Shown: one piece after another, positions 35,056 through 44,464 of the stretch
Layout of the letters: every line of letters starts with the position of its first letter
How positions within the stretch are numbered: the stretch's first letter is position 1
Origin: Vibrio furnissii CIP 102972
GTDB taxonomy: Bacteria; Pseudomonadota; Gammaproteobacteria; Enterobacterales; Vibrionaceae
DNA: 64,000 nucleotides
Assembly (NCBI RefSeq): GCF_000176175.1
Contig: NZ_ACZP01000014.1
Location: forward strand, 1,426,001-1,490,000
Direction: 5' to 3'
Notes under the pieces: generated by a model
Told to the model about the DNA's origin: nothing
What the model saw: the letters and a program-made list of their open reading frames with translations, nothing else
The model's database searches: none
Program-made: the position numbers and the translations under genes

Positions 35056-35096
35056 ATCGTTTAGTTAACGGGTAGAGTCTAACCTAAACGATCGTT
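35056..35096. promoter_or_regulatory. Probable TetR operator between the regulator and GST genes
   Basis: ATCGTTTAGTTA (35056-35067) and TAACCTAAACGAT (35080-35092) form an inverted repeat, and AACGATCGTT (35087-35096) is a perfect 10-bp palindrome. All lie in the 99-bp divergent gap. Confidence 0.65.
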
Positions 35097-35123
35097 CTGA
35101 AAAAGAGATAAAAGGGAAGTTTT

Positions 35124-35735
35124 ATGAAGCTATACGAAACTGCCGTCACGCCAAGTTGCCGTCGCGTCAGCATTTTTCTTAAAGAGCTGGGTGTGGAAGT
35201 TGATCGCGTTGCAATGAATGTACGCGACGGGGAAAATTTGACGGATGCGTTCAAAAATAAGAGCGTGAATGGCAAAGTTCCGATGTTAGAACTGGATGAT
35301 GGCACGACCTTGTGCGAGAGTGTCGCCATCTGCCGATACTTCGATGAATCGACGCCCAATGAACTGCATTTATTTGGCCGTAGCGCGTTGGATAAAGCGC
35401 AAGTCGAAATGTGGCATCGCGTGACCGAGTTCCAAGGGTTGTATGCGGGTTTTCAGGCGTTTCGTAATCTGTCTGGCATCTACAAAGACCGAGAACAGTG
35501 TGTTTTTGCGTGGGGCGAAGAGAGCAAAGCGCGTGTCGCCAGTTTTCTGCCGCAATTGGATGCGCGTCTCGCGGTATCAACCTATGTGGCAACTGAATAC
35601 TTCACGATTGTAGATATCACGGCATTTATCTTTATCGGTTTTGCCGAAAAGGCTTTGGAACTCAACCCGTTAGCGCAATACCCAAATATCGCGCGCTGGT
35701 TTGAGCAAATTCAACAACGTCCAGCCTTTCAGTAA
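35124..35735 (+). CDS. Glutathione S-transferase-like protein
   Basis: A 203-residue cytosolic protein. The N-terminal thioredoxin-like domain (1-80) has TPSCRRVSIFLKELGVEV, a VPMLELDDGTTLCESVAICRYFDE glutathione-site segment (cis-Pro and ES), and the C-terminal helical domain contains TIVDITAFIFIGFAEKA, the N-capping box region. It should conjugate glutathione to electrophiles. Divergent TetR regulator and shared operator suggest inducible expression. Substrate unknown. Confidence 0.9.
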   Translation: MKLYETAVTPSCRRVSIFLKELGVEVDRVAMNVRDGENLTDAFKNKSVNGKVPMLELDDGTTLCESVAICRYFDESTPNELHLFGRSALDKAQVEMWHRVTEFQGLYAGFQAFRNLSGIYKDREQCVFAWGEESKARVASFLPQLDARLAVSTYVATEYFTIVDITAFIFIGFAEKALELNPLAQYPNIARWFEQIQQRPAFQ

Positions 35736-35954
35736 TCTTCTGTCAGAGGTTGTAAGTCGTGTCCTACGGCTTATGACCTTGATCAATGAAACACCGTTTT
35801 AAGTCTGAACTTTATATCAGAATAGTCCTACATTCAAAGAAAATATCCTGTAAATACAGTGCATTAGTCTTTTTGTTTATGGGTGCCCACATTTGACATT
35901 CTTTCCGTAAATTCTATTCTTGCGCCGTCTGCCAGTTACAACATCGAGACGGAA

Positions 35955-38900
35955 GTGAAACAACTACTTATCTCCTTAATCATCTCTGCTTTTTCAAGTT
36001 CAGCATATTGTTTGAGTATGCCTGCGCTTGCGTTTTCTGCTGGGCATACGGGAGCGAATTCACTGACCGTGGCGATGTTACAGCATCAATTGGATGGACA
36101 AGACCCCTTAAAAGACATCAATACCGATTATATTGAAGCATTAGCGCGCGAGATCGGGTTTACGCCCAAGTACAAGCTGTTTTCGGATATGGCGTCGCTT
36201 GAGCGTGCCATCGAGAGCCAAAAAGCGGATGTCGCCGTCGGCGTTTTTGCAGGTGATCGCAGTCATTTGGTTTACAGTGAGCCGCTGTATGCCAGCTCGA
36301 CCGCCGTGTGGTATCGCAACCAGAACCTTAGCCATTGGGCGCCCGATTCATTGACTTGGGGCTGCATCAAAGGTGCGGTGTATTGCGACCAACTGGCGGA
36401 CATGGGCTTTTTACACGTCATTGAAGTGCCAGATTTCATTAGCCTGTCGAATGACCTAGAAGATGGCAAAATTGATGCGGTGCTGGAAAGCTACAGCTCG
36501 TTGCTGACATCGGTCAAACATCCGCTGAATACCTTGGGTCAGATTGACCTGCCTGCGTGGGGCAAACCACAGCAGGTGCGTATTGCGGCGTCTTCTCATT
36601 TCAAAGCGTTGGTCGAAGAAATCGACAACGTTCTCAGTCGTCAGGGCGATCAGTCGCTGATACGTTCGTCGAACCCTTATCACCAAGTGGATATGGCGGC
36701 GCTGAATTACAAAGACGCCGGCCTGAAACCCATTCGTTATTCCGCGTGGAACGACGCGTACCCGCTGTTTTATCGCAATCGTGATGGCCATTATGGTGGC
36801 TACCTGAACGACATGTTGAAACTGATTGAAGCAAGAACCGCGTTCAACTTCGATTACGTACCAGCAACCGAGGGGTTAGGCCCTGTCGAGATGCTGAAAT
36901 ATGGCGAGATTGACGTGTTACCGATGGTGGTCAAAGGCGTAAACAATCCGAGCTGGATGTATGTGACCGACACCATGATGTCGATCACGTATAACCTCAT
37001 CGAACTACCGGGCGTGAAGAAAGCGGACGACGCAGAGGTCGGCGTGCTGTTTTCAGACAGCCCGACGTATCAATATGTGAAAGATCAAGTGTTTGGTGAG
37101 CATCTGGCGACGTACACCAGCGTGATCTCACTGATTCACGATCTGGAAGATGGCAAGCTCACTGGTGCGTACATTCGCCACGATATCCTTGAATACCTGC
37201 TGTCGCAGCGCGGGGAAGATCGCTTCGTGGTGCACAAAGGCAAAGACAAGGTAATCGAAATCGCGATGGCGATTCGCGGCGACAACACTGAACTCAAAGG
37301 TATTTTGGCAGGCATGCTGGCCTCGGTGGATGCCAACGACATCATGCGTCTTCAAAACAGCTACAGCCCATTCAACATCGTGTATGGAGTGGATAAATCG
37401 CTGGTGGTAACCGGCTCAGCCATTCTGACATCTGTTTTGATGCTGCTAGGATTCATCGGGTTTCTTTGGAGCAAAAACCTGAAGCTGAAAGTCTCGATTC
37501 AAGAGCGCGATGCACTGCACAGCAAAGAGCAGTTGGCGCTGTTGCAACACGTCATTAATGGGTTACCTAATCGTATTTTTATTCATGACGCACACTATCA
37601 ATTGCTGCTGACCAATTGTCAGGGCGCAGGGCCGGGGGCATGTTCACCGTGCAGCATGCGCGCCGAAGCGGCAAATTCGGCGTGTTTGGTTGAAAACGTG
37701 GCCGAGTTTAATACGGTTCTACAAGGGCAAACGGTGACACGACATGACGTCGATGTGACAGATTGTCCAAGCGGTATGAACACCGTGAATTATCGTCGCA
37801 CGCAGCTACGAGGCGGGGAGAATGATGAGAAATTCATTCTGACCGTGGTGAACGACATTTCGGCGCAAAAAGAGCAAGAGCGTCATCTGCGTCAGGCAAA
37901 AAATGTGGCGCAAAAAGCAGTACTGTCTCGCGAACGGTTTTTGGCCAGCATGAGCCATGAGCTGAGAACACCGATTGCTGGCATGGTGGGCTTGCTGGAG
38001 ATGCTGAAAATTCGTGAAACCAATGAAGACACACGACTGATTCTTAATAACGTCATGTCATCGGCGCATCACTTGCACCTGTTGGTCAACGATATTCTTG
38101 ATTTCTCGAAACTCGAAGCGCAGCAACTCGAACTTGATTCAGTCAAGTGTTACTTGCTGCATGAGATCGGTGAGTTATTGCGTGTGCACTGTACGGCGGC
38201 GCGCGAAAAATCACTGGATTTTCACGTGAACTGGACACCGGGCCGAGTGAAGACCGTTATCGTCGATTCGCTCCGCCTGCGTCAGATCATCAATAATTTG
38301 CTCTCAAATGCGATCAAATTTACCCAGTCAGGTTTTGTCAGTGTCGATATCGATGTGACAGAGCGTGACATGGTGATGAATATCAGTGACTCCGGCGAGG
38401 GCATGTCTCCTGAATTTCTAAAAACTGTCTTCGATCCCTTTGTTCAGGCTGACTCCACGATTGCACGCCGATACGGCGGCACGGGCTTAGGGCTGGCGAT
38501 TGTGCATGACCTTGTGAAAGTCATGAAAGGGGACATCACCATCGACAGTGAACAAGGAAAAGGCACCAGTATTCAGGTGACCATTCCGATTCAAGTGGAA
38601 AGCTATTTTAAAGCACCGTTGTCAGAGACGCCTGTGCACTACCACGGAAGCCATCCTTTGATTGAACAGTGGCTTCACGCGTGGGGTGTGAAAGCAGAGA
38701 ACAATGCGTCATCAGGCGGTATTGATGTGTATGACGACGGACAAACCGTGTCGAACGATCGTCCTCGTGATATGACGGTGATCCTGCGCAACAACATGAA
38801 TGGATTCAGTTTACGTGCCAACAATGTGGTTGAACTGAGCGTGAGCCCATTCTTCCCCGATTTACTACGGAATGTCCTCAAAAAGGTCTCTGACAATGAA

Positions 38901-39629
38901 CCCGACGAAGAGGTCGTAACCGGCCAATTGGTCGGTCATATCCTTGTTGCCGAGGACAACCCGATTAACCAACTGGTGATTAGCCGTCAATTGGCGTCTT
39001 TTGGCCTGAGTGTGGAGGTGGTGAGCAATGGTCAAGAAGCGTATGACCAAATCAAAAATCACCCTGACCACTTCGATTTACTCCTGACGGATTGTCACAT
39101 GCCGGTCATGGACGGGTATCAATTGGCAAGTTTAGTGCGCGACCATTTTCCGCAGTTTTCCAACAAAGCCATTATTGGCTGTACTGCGGAAGACTCCCGT
39201 GTCGCCAACGAACGTGCATTGCTTTCCGGCTTCGACACGGTGCTTTACAAGCCGTACGGGCTAAATCGCTTATATCAAATTTTGGCGGAATTTCTGCCCA
39301 ATCGCAGTGACGAGAGCGAATCAAGCTGGTGGCAAGCCTATGAGCCTCAAGACGCGAAAATGTTAGTTGAGGTTTTTATTAGCAGTATGCAAGACGACCT
39401 GGGTTCATTGCTGTCCCAACGCATGGATCCCAAACAAGTCAAAAGCTTAGCCCACCGCATTAAAGGTGGCGCGGGTACCGTTGGGGAGCACGACATTCGT
39501 TTGGCTGCAGAGCACTTAGAACAGTGCGCGAGCCGTGGTGCTCAAGCGTACGAGACTGAATTGGACCAACTGGTTCAGATTATGACATCAGCGATTCAAC
39601 GCGCGGAGGAGTGGCTTCATGAACATTGA
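35955..39629 (+). CDS. vieS: VieS-like hybrid sensor histidine kinase
   Basis: Multi-domain inner-membrane kinase, 1224 residues from GTG at 35955 (chosen because a signal peptide, KQLLISLIISAFSSS, follows; the frame opens at 35883). Order: two periplasmic SBP_bac_3 Venus-flytrap domains (about 35-235, 245-470), a membrane segment (about 482-506), a cysteine-rich PAS-like part (about 530-620), HisKA with His668 in SMSHELRTP, an ATPase domain with NLLSNAIKFTQ and GGTGLGLAIV, a receiver with Asp1046, and HPt with His1167. This BvgS/EvgS layout fits V. cholerae VieS. It overlaps the next gene by 11 bases. Confidence 0.88.
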   Translation: MKQLLISLIISAFSSSAYCLSMPALAFSAGHTGANSLTVAMLQHQLDGQDPLKDINTDYIEALAREIGFTPKYKLFSDMASLERAIESQKADVAVGVFAGDRSHLVYSEPLYASSTAVWYRNQNLSHWAPDSLTWGCIKGAVYCDQLADMGFLHVIEVPDFISLSNDLEDGKIDAVLESYSSLLTSVKHPLNTLGQIDLPAWGKPQQVRIAASSHFKALVEEIDNVLSRQGDQSLIRSSNPYHQVDMAALNYKDAGLKPIRYSAWNDAYPLFYRNRDGHYGGYLNDMLKLIEARTAFNFDYVPATEGLGPVEMLKYGEIDVLPMVVKGVNNPSWMYVTDTMMSITYNLIELPGVKKADDAEVGVLFSDSPTYQYVKDQVFGEHLATYTSVISLIHDLEDGKLTGAYIRHDILEYLLSQRGEDRFVVHKGKDKVIEIAMAIRGDNTELKGILAGMLASVDANDIMRLQNSYSPFNIVYGVDKSLVVTGSAILTSVLMLLGFIGFLWSKNLKLKVSIQERDALHSKEQLALLQHVINGLPNRIFIHDAHYQLLLTNCQGAGPGACSPCSMRAEAANSACLVENVAEFNTVLQGQTVTRHDVDVTDCPSGMNTVNYRRTQLRGGENDEKFILTVVNDISAQKEQERHLRQAKNVAQKAVLSRERFLASMSHELRTPIAGMVGLLEMLKIRETNEDTRLILNNVMSSAHHLHLLVNDILDFSKLEAQQLELDSVKCYLLHEIGELLRVHCTAAREKSLDFHVNWTPGRVKTVIVDSLRLRQIINNLLSNAIKFTQSGFVSVDIDVTERDMVMNISDSGEGMSPEFLKTVFDPFVQADSTIARRYGGTGLGLAIVHDLVKVMKGDITIDSEQGKGTSIQVTIPIQVESYFKAPLSETPVHYHGSHPLIEQWLHAWGVKAENNASSGGIDVYDDGQTVSNDRPRDMTVILRNNMNGFSLRANNVVELSVSPFFPDLLRNVLKKVSDNEPDEEVVTGQLVGHILVAEDNPINQLVISRQLASFGLSVEVVSNGQEAYDQIKNHPDHFDLLLTDCHMPVMDGYQLASLVRDHFPQFSNKAIIGCTAEDSRVANERALLSGFDTVLYKPYGLNRLYQILAEFLPNRSDESESSWWQAYEPQDAKMLVEVFISSMQDDLGSLLSQRMDPKQVKSLAHRIKGGAGTVGEHDIRLAAEHLEQCASRGAQAYETELDQLVQIMTSAIQRAEEWLHEH

Positions 39630-40797
39630 TTCTGCATCTCAACTGGTTTTAGTCGTTGATGATTGCCAACTTCATTGTGGTGTGCTCAAGGTGGTGATTA
39701 GCCAACTTGGCGTCACTCAAATTCATGTAACTCACAATGGCCGTGACGCGCTGGAGCTGTGCGAAAAATTTAATTTCGACTTGATCATTTGTGATCTGGA
39801 AATGCCGGAAATGGATGGCTTGGCGCTGCTGAGTGAATTGGCGGAGCGTCAGTATACCGGACGGTTGTGTTTGTTGAGCGGACATGACGAAAACATCCTT
39901 AAGCTGGCAGCGATGATGTGCCAGCAACTGGGACTGGATTTGGTGGCATCGCTACCCAAACCGGTCACATCGGAGTGCCTGAAATCGGTGTTACAAACCG
40001 TAGGCTCCCCGAACACCGAAAAATATTGCGCCAAAACGCTGCCCTCGCTATTTGTTGACGATTTGGATGAGGCATTTGAGCTCGGGCATTTGCGCAATGT
40101 GTATCAACCGCAATGCCGTTTCAAAAATGGGGTGGCTGGTGGCTATGAAGCGCTTATTCGTTGGTATCACCCGGAATATGGCGTGTTAACACCGTATTTG
40201 CTGTTGCCACTGATCGAGCAAGCCAATTGGCATAACCGCTTGTTCTTTTATGTGTTGCAGCAAGCGCTGAATGATTTTTCGAAAGCGAAGTTTCTCGGAA
40301 CGGTATCGGTGAACGCAACCCATACAAATTTTGCTGACCCCCAATTTGCAAAACGCGTGTTGGAATGCTGTCGCGAGCGTGGATTTAATCCCAGTCGCCT
40401 GATTATCGAACTGACAGAAATGGAGGTTTATCAATATGACTCGGTCATGGTGGAGAACTTTGCCCGTTTAAGACTCAACGGTGTAGAGCTGGCCATCGAC
40501 GATTTCGGTGCCGGTTATTCATCGCTGCTGAAATTGGCGGATCTACCGTTTACCGAGATGAAGATTGACCGCGCACTGATTGTGTCTAGCCATAAAGACA
40601 CACGGAAACGCGCGATACTGAATGTCATCGTGAGAATGGCAAAACAACTAAACATGCGTCTTGTTGCGGAAGGCGTTGAGGATAGTGATACATGGAGGTT
40701 TTTGAACCTGCTGGGCATCGACCTATGTCAGGGCTATTACACTGGGAAGCCGCGTCCCATTGAGCATTTTAATGGTAGTGAATTAAGTCATGTATAA
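39619..40797 (+). CDS. Response regulator with EAL c-di-GMP phosphodiesterase domain (VieA-like, no HTH)
   Basis: A 392-residue cytoplasmic protein. The receiver (5-125) has Asp14/Asp15, phospho-acceptor Asp59 and Lys114. The EAL domain (about 150-385) keeps EAL (177-179), Asn232, ELTEME (264-269), DDFG (294-297), Lys315, AEGVE and Gln371, so it should hydrolyse c-di-GMP. V. cholerae VieA is REC-EAL-HTH; this protein stops after EAL. A GGAGGAG ribosome site lies inside vieS. It overlaps the next gene by 8 bases. Phosphorylation by the upstream kinase is inferred. Confidence 0.88.
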   Translation: MNIDSASQLVLVVDDCQLHCGVLKVVISQLGVTQIHVTHNGRDALELCEKFNFDLIICDLEMPEMDGLALLSELAERQYTGRLCLLSGHDENILKLAAMMCQQLGLDLVASLPKPVTSECLKSVLQTVGSPNTEKYCAKTLPSLFVDDLDEAFELGHLRNVYQPQCRFKNGVAGGYEALIRWYHPEYGVLTPYLLLPLIEQANWHNRLFFYVLQQALNDFSKAKFLGTVSVNATHTNFADPQFAKRVLECCRERGFNPSRLIIELTEMEVYQYDSVMVENFARLRLNGVELAIDDFGAGYSSLLKLADLPFTEMKIDRALIVSSHKDTRKRAILNVIVRMAKQLNMRLVAEGVEDSDTWRFLNLLGIDLCQGYYTGKPRPIEHFNGSELSHV

Positions 40798-41404
40798 AAC
40801 AACAAAATCTGGTCTTACTGGTTTGGTTCTTGATGACCACCCTTTGGTATGTATGGCGATGAAGCAGATTCTAGACCGCAATCCCCGTTTTACGGAAGTG
40901 CTGGTGGAAAGTGATCCTTTCGTTGGAGTTAAAAAACTGCGCCAAACACAAGTAGATTTTCTGATTTTGGATGTCAATCTGGTTAAGCTGGACGGTTTCG
41001 AAGTGCTACGCCGGCTGAAACTGCAAGGATTCACAGGTAAGACATTATTTGTATCAGCGAGTGAAAGCCGTTTGTATTCTGAAACTGCAATGCGCGTCGG
41101 CGCGGATGGCTATATCAGTAAATCTGAGGATTTGTCGATCTTACAAGATGCCGTGGAGTGCATTCTAAATGGTTATAGCTTTTTCAAAGTAACCACCGAT
41201 ACGAAATCCATGGATGTTGAACTGTCGAAACAAGAACTCGCGGTGTTCCGTTTTCTTGTCGATGGTAAAAGTAATAAAGAGATCGCAGAAATATTATCGC
41301 TCAGCCCCAAAACGATCAGTACGTATAAAAGCCGTATTCTTGATAAATATCAGGTGAATTCGATTGTTGAACTGATGAGTTTGAATGATAGCGTTATTAA
41401 CTGA
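40790..41404 (+). CDS. LuxR/FixJ-family response regulator
   Basis: A 204-residue two-domain regulator: receiver with Asp15/Asp16, phospho-acceptor Asp61 and Lys111, then a LuxR helix-turn-helix (LSKQELAVFRFLVDGKSNKEIAEIL; SLSPKTISTYKSRILDKY). It resembles EvgA/BvgA, the partners of BvgS-type kinases. It supplies the DNA-binding output missing from the REC-EAL protein before it. It is clearly paralogous to the minus-strand gene at 44465-45070. Eight bases separate it from the cyclase gene. Confidence 0.9.
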   Translation: MYKTTKSGLTGLVLDDHPLVCMAMKQILDRNPRFTEVLVESDPFVGVKKLRQTQVDFLILDVNLVKLDGFEVLRRLKLQGFTGKTLFVSASESRLYSETAMRVGADGYISKSEDLSILQDAVECILNGYSFFKVTTDTKSMDVELSKQELAVFRFLVDGKSNKEIAEILSLSPKTISTYKSRILDKYQVNSIVELMSLNDSVIN

Positions 41405-41412
41405 GTTTAGTC

Positions 41413-42789
41413 ATGAAAGACATCAACCGTAAGTATCTTTCAGATATTATAATTCATAGCTTTACGATTAGTCTCGTGGCTTATTTAGTGACTCTGATTA
41501 TATTTTCAGAGTCCTATTTAGACCGTCGTAATCATGAGTTTGAAAATTTTGTCAATGTGATGGAACAGTACAAACAAACGCTGTTCCTAACCAGCCGTAT
41601 ATTGGAAAATAAAATCCAAGAAACCGACTCGATTAAAAAAACCGATTTAAGTGCATTGAAAGATATTGAAAACCGCAAATACAATCTTCATAAGAATCTT
41701 AAACCGACCAACATTGATATTGAATTAGCAAACGAATTTCAATTTCTTGTCTCCACGATGCCGGCCATTTTGCCTCAGGTAGATGTCATGTATTACCGTT
41801 CCTATTTGAGCGATATGACATCGTCGGACAAAGACGAAGTGTCGATTGTCAAAGAGTGTGGTAGCGATTACGTGTGCACGATCAATGCACCTGAACGCCG
41901 GTTATCAGACCGGATTTTGGTCTCACGTGTTTATCACAAAAAGGGTTCGGATAATCTCTATGTCACGATTTCTAGCCCAGTGTTTTTACACAATTTAATT
42001 GTGGGTGATTTAAATATTGACGTGGGCCTCACTCGATTTTTCGATTTGAGCCAGTTAGGAATCAGTTCGCATGTTTTAAATGCGGTCACTTTCAACGAGT
42101 TGACTTACGGCAACTCGTTGATGGACCATATTGCGTCGACCAAGGAATACATCGCCGACAATTCAACGGTTTATGTGTATAAAGTACCATTTGTCTGGAT
42201 CGTTTTCCGACTCATGTGGTTGTTTGTTGTGATGTGGGTGGGCGTTGCTTACGTCATCTACCTGTTCCGAACACTCAAAATGAACAGGAGCAAACTGTTT
42301 GAAGTAGAGTCAAACGTGAAACTGGATGATTTGACCGGTCTGCTCAACCGAAATGTGCTCAAAGATCAGAAATTTTCGGAAGATCTCAAAGCTTTTGGCG
42401 CCGCGATCATGGCCATTGACGGGAATAAACTCAAACAAATCAACGACACATACGGCCACCATGTGGGAGACGACGCGATCAAGCAGATTGCTTATGGTAT
42501 GCGCCAAGTCTTTCGCGAGAACGATTATCTGATTCGAACGGGTGGGGATGAGTTTGTGGCAGTGCTGCCCGGATGTAATCTGGATAACGCAATTATTCTG
42601 GCTGAACGTTTGAAAGAAGCGGTCATGGGCACCACGTTTTCATCATATAAATTGAATGTCAGTATTTCTGTAGGCATCACACTATTAATGAACTCTGAAA
42701 CATTTGAAGAAGCGTTAAAACGCGCTGATTCTAATTTGTACTCTGAAAAACAATCTAATCCAATACATGCACAAGTGAGCGTTGTGTAA
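41413..42789 (+). CDS. Membrane-bound diguanylate cyclase
   Basis: A 458-residue protein: membrane helix at about 14-32, periplasmic sensor region of unknown family (about 36-255), a second helix at about 260-287, then a GGDEF domain. The catalytic loop is intact GGDEF (377-381), preceded by an RxxD inhibitory site (Arg368, Asp371), and DGNKLKQINDTYGHHVGDDAI is the substrate segment. It should make c-di-GMP under product inhibition. Placed within a phosphorelay array that also encodes a phosphodiesterase, it supplies the opposing activity. Confidence 0.9.
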   Translation: MKDINRKYLSDIIIHSFTISLVAYLVTLIIFSESYLDRRNHEFENFVNVMEQYKQTLFLTSRILENKIQETDSIKKTDLSALKDIENRKYNLHKNLKPTNIDIELANEFQFLVSTMPAILPQVDVMYYRSYLSDMTSSDKDEVSIVKECGSDYVCTINAPERRLSDRILVSRVYHKKGSDNLYVTISSPVFLHNLIVGDLNIDVGLTRFFDLSQLGISSHVLNAVTFNELTYGNSLMDHIASTKEYIADNSTVYVYKVPFVWIVFRLMWLFVVMWVGVAYVIYLFRTLKMNRSKLFEVESNVKLDDLTGLLNRNVLKDQKFSEDLKAFGAAIMAIDGNKLKQINDTYGHHVGDDAIKQIAYGMRQVFRENDYLIRTGGDEFVAVLPGCNLDNAIILAERLKEAVMGTTFSSYKLNVSISVGITLLMNSETFEEALKRADSNLYSEKQSNPIHAQVSVV

Positions 42790-42797
42790 GGGAAGCT

Positions 42798-44453
42798 ATG
42801 AATCTGACACCGCAATTATTAAAAGATATTAAAGTACTCGTGGCCGATGATTCCCCTTTGGTATTGTCTAATATTCGACTATTACTGAGAGAAATGGGTT
42901 TTGTTTCTGAGAACATATTTACTGCCAAAGATTCAAAAACATTAATTAAGTTATTGGGTGAGGAGACGATCGAGCTCATTATTTGCGACTACAATTTTGG
43001 TGATGATCTGAATGGGAAGCAGATTTTTGAGGAAATCGAATACCTCGACCTTGTTCCACCTTGGTGCACATTTATTATGTTGACTGGGGAAAAGCAAATG
43101 GAACGCGTCCGTTCAATTGTTGATTTGGAACCCGACGAATACATCGTTAAACCGTATTCGGTGTTTCTGGTTAAAAATCGAATCTTGCGCGCGTTCGCGC
43201 GCAAACTGGTGCTACGTGAACTCTACGAGCTGGATGGCTCGAAAGATTATGATGACATTCAGCGCGCATTTGAGTTTGCAGAACAAACGCACCCACAATA
43301 CAGCTCATTTTTGAAACGCCTGCAGGGCAGTACTTACATTAAGAATGGCTTTGTCGAAGAGGCCAAAACCTTATATGAGCAAAGTTTGAATGAGCAACTT
43401 ACCATGTGGGCGATTTCCGGCTTTGTTTCTGCCTGCCTGATTTTAGGTGACTACGACAACGCCGCTAAATACATTGCCTTGTGGGATCGCTACAAATTCA
43501 ATCGCAGCCCCGTTCTGCATGAATGCATGGCCAAGTTGTGTTTGCTCAAAGGGCAGAAAGTCAATGCGCTGAATGAAATCAAATCCGCGTATGATAAAGC
43601 GCAGAACATGGACAGGCTTCAGAACTTTGCGCGCGTGTGTGAGTTAAATGGTCAATTCGATAAGGCGCACGAGCTGTTTTCGCAGTATCGCATGATGGCT
43701 CAGCGTACGTATCGGGATAGCCTGGTGAACCATGTGCCGGTGATTCGTAATGCGTTATTGAGCATTCAAGAACTCAACGAACAATCGCTACGCAATCTGC
43801 GTAACATCAAGCAGGACATGAAACGCTTGGAAGGGCATGAAGAGGTGCTGCCTGAATTGCCGGAATATCTCAACTTGTTTGACATGCATTACGACCTGAA
43901 TTCTGGCAGTTATAAACTGTTTCGCACCAAGCTGTATCACACGGCCAAGCGCTTTCCGAGTTTTAGTCTTGAGTTGCAACTGTACTGCGCGCAGCTCGCA
44001 TTGCTGGGGCAACAGGTGGATTTATGTCGATCATTATTGGCAAAAATTCCGGTTCAGCCGATTGATCAAACGGAGTTTGCCTATCTGGTCACTCGCACGC
44101 AGCTCCAAGTTTTAAACGAGCAGTGCCAGGCGGAAACCAATCGTTTGGATAACGTGCGACATACCTGGAGCACGCTGAACGAAGATAACCGGATTCAGGG
44201 CATCGAGATGGCGTTTACGCAGTATCAAGAGCGCCGACAGTGCCCAAGAATGGCGGTAACGATGCTCAAAGCGATGGAGTTTGGTTTTCCGGTATCTCTG
44301 TCGGCAGTGAGCATTCGTAAGTTGATCTTTGAATGTGAGCAGGTTGTGCAAGAGTCATTTGTGTTTAGTCGAGAAGAACGTGCGGATGTGTATCAATCCG
44401 CAAATACCGTCAAGAAGCTGTTTAATGATCGTTTGGCGAACGCTGCGCTCTAG
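42798..44453 (+). CDS. vieB: VieB-like response regulator with TPR-rich output
   Basis: A 551-residue cytoplasmic protein. The receiver (10-130) has Asp17/Asp18, acceptor Asp64 and Lys118. The remaining ~400 residues are helical repeats of TPR type (for example KNGFVEEAKTLYEQSLNEQ; ILGDYDNAAKYIALWDRYK; LNGQFDKAHELFSQYRMM) with no enzymatic or DNA-binding domain. Length and layout match VieB of V. cholerae, reported to restrain VieS-VieA phosphotransfer. The ribosome site AAGGGAAG abuts the cyclase stop. Last gene of the array. Confidence 0.82.
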   Translation: MNLTPQLLKDIKVLVADDSPLVLSNIRLLLREMGFVSENIFTAKDSKTLIKLLGEETIELIICDYNFGDDLNGKQIFEEIEYLDLVPPWCTFIMLTGEKQMERVRSIVDLEPDEYIVKPYSVFLVKNRILRAFARKLVLRELYELDGSKDYDDIQRAFEFAEQTHPQYSSFLKRLQGSTYIKNGFVEEAKTLYEQSLNEQLTMWAISGFVSACLILGDYDNAAKYIALWDRYKFNRSPVLHECMAKLCLLKGQKVNALNEIKSAYDKAQNMDRLQNFARVCELNGQFDKAHELFSQYRMMAQRTYRDSLVNHVPVIRNALLSIQELNEQSLRNLRNIKQDMKRLEGHEEVLPELPEYLNLFDMHYDLNSGSYKLFRTKLYHTAKRFPSFSLELQLYCAQLALLGQQVDLCRSLLAKIPVQPIDQTEFAYLVTRTQLQVLNEQCQAETNRLDNVRHTWSTLNEDNRIQGIEMAFTQYQERRQCPRMAVTMLKAMEFGFPVSLSAVSIRKLIFECEQVVQESFVFSREERADVYQSANTVKKLFNDRLANAAL

Positions 44454-44464
44454 CATGTTCGCGA

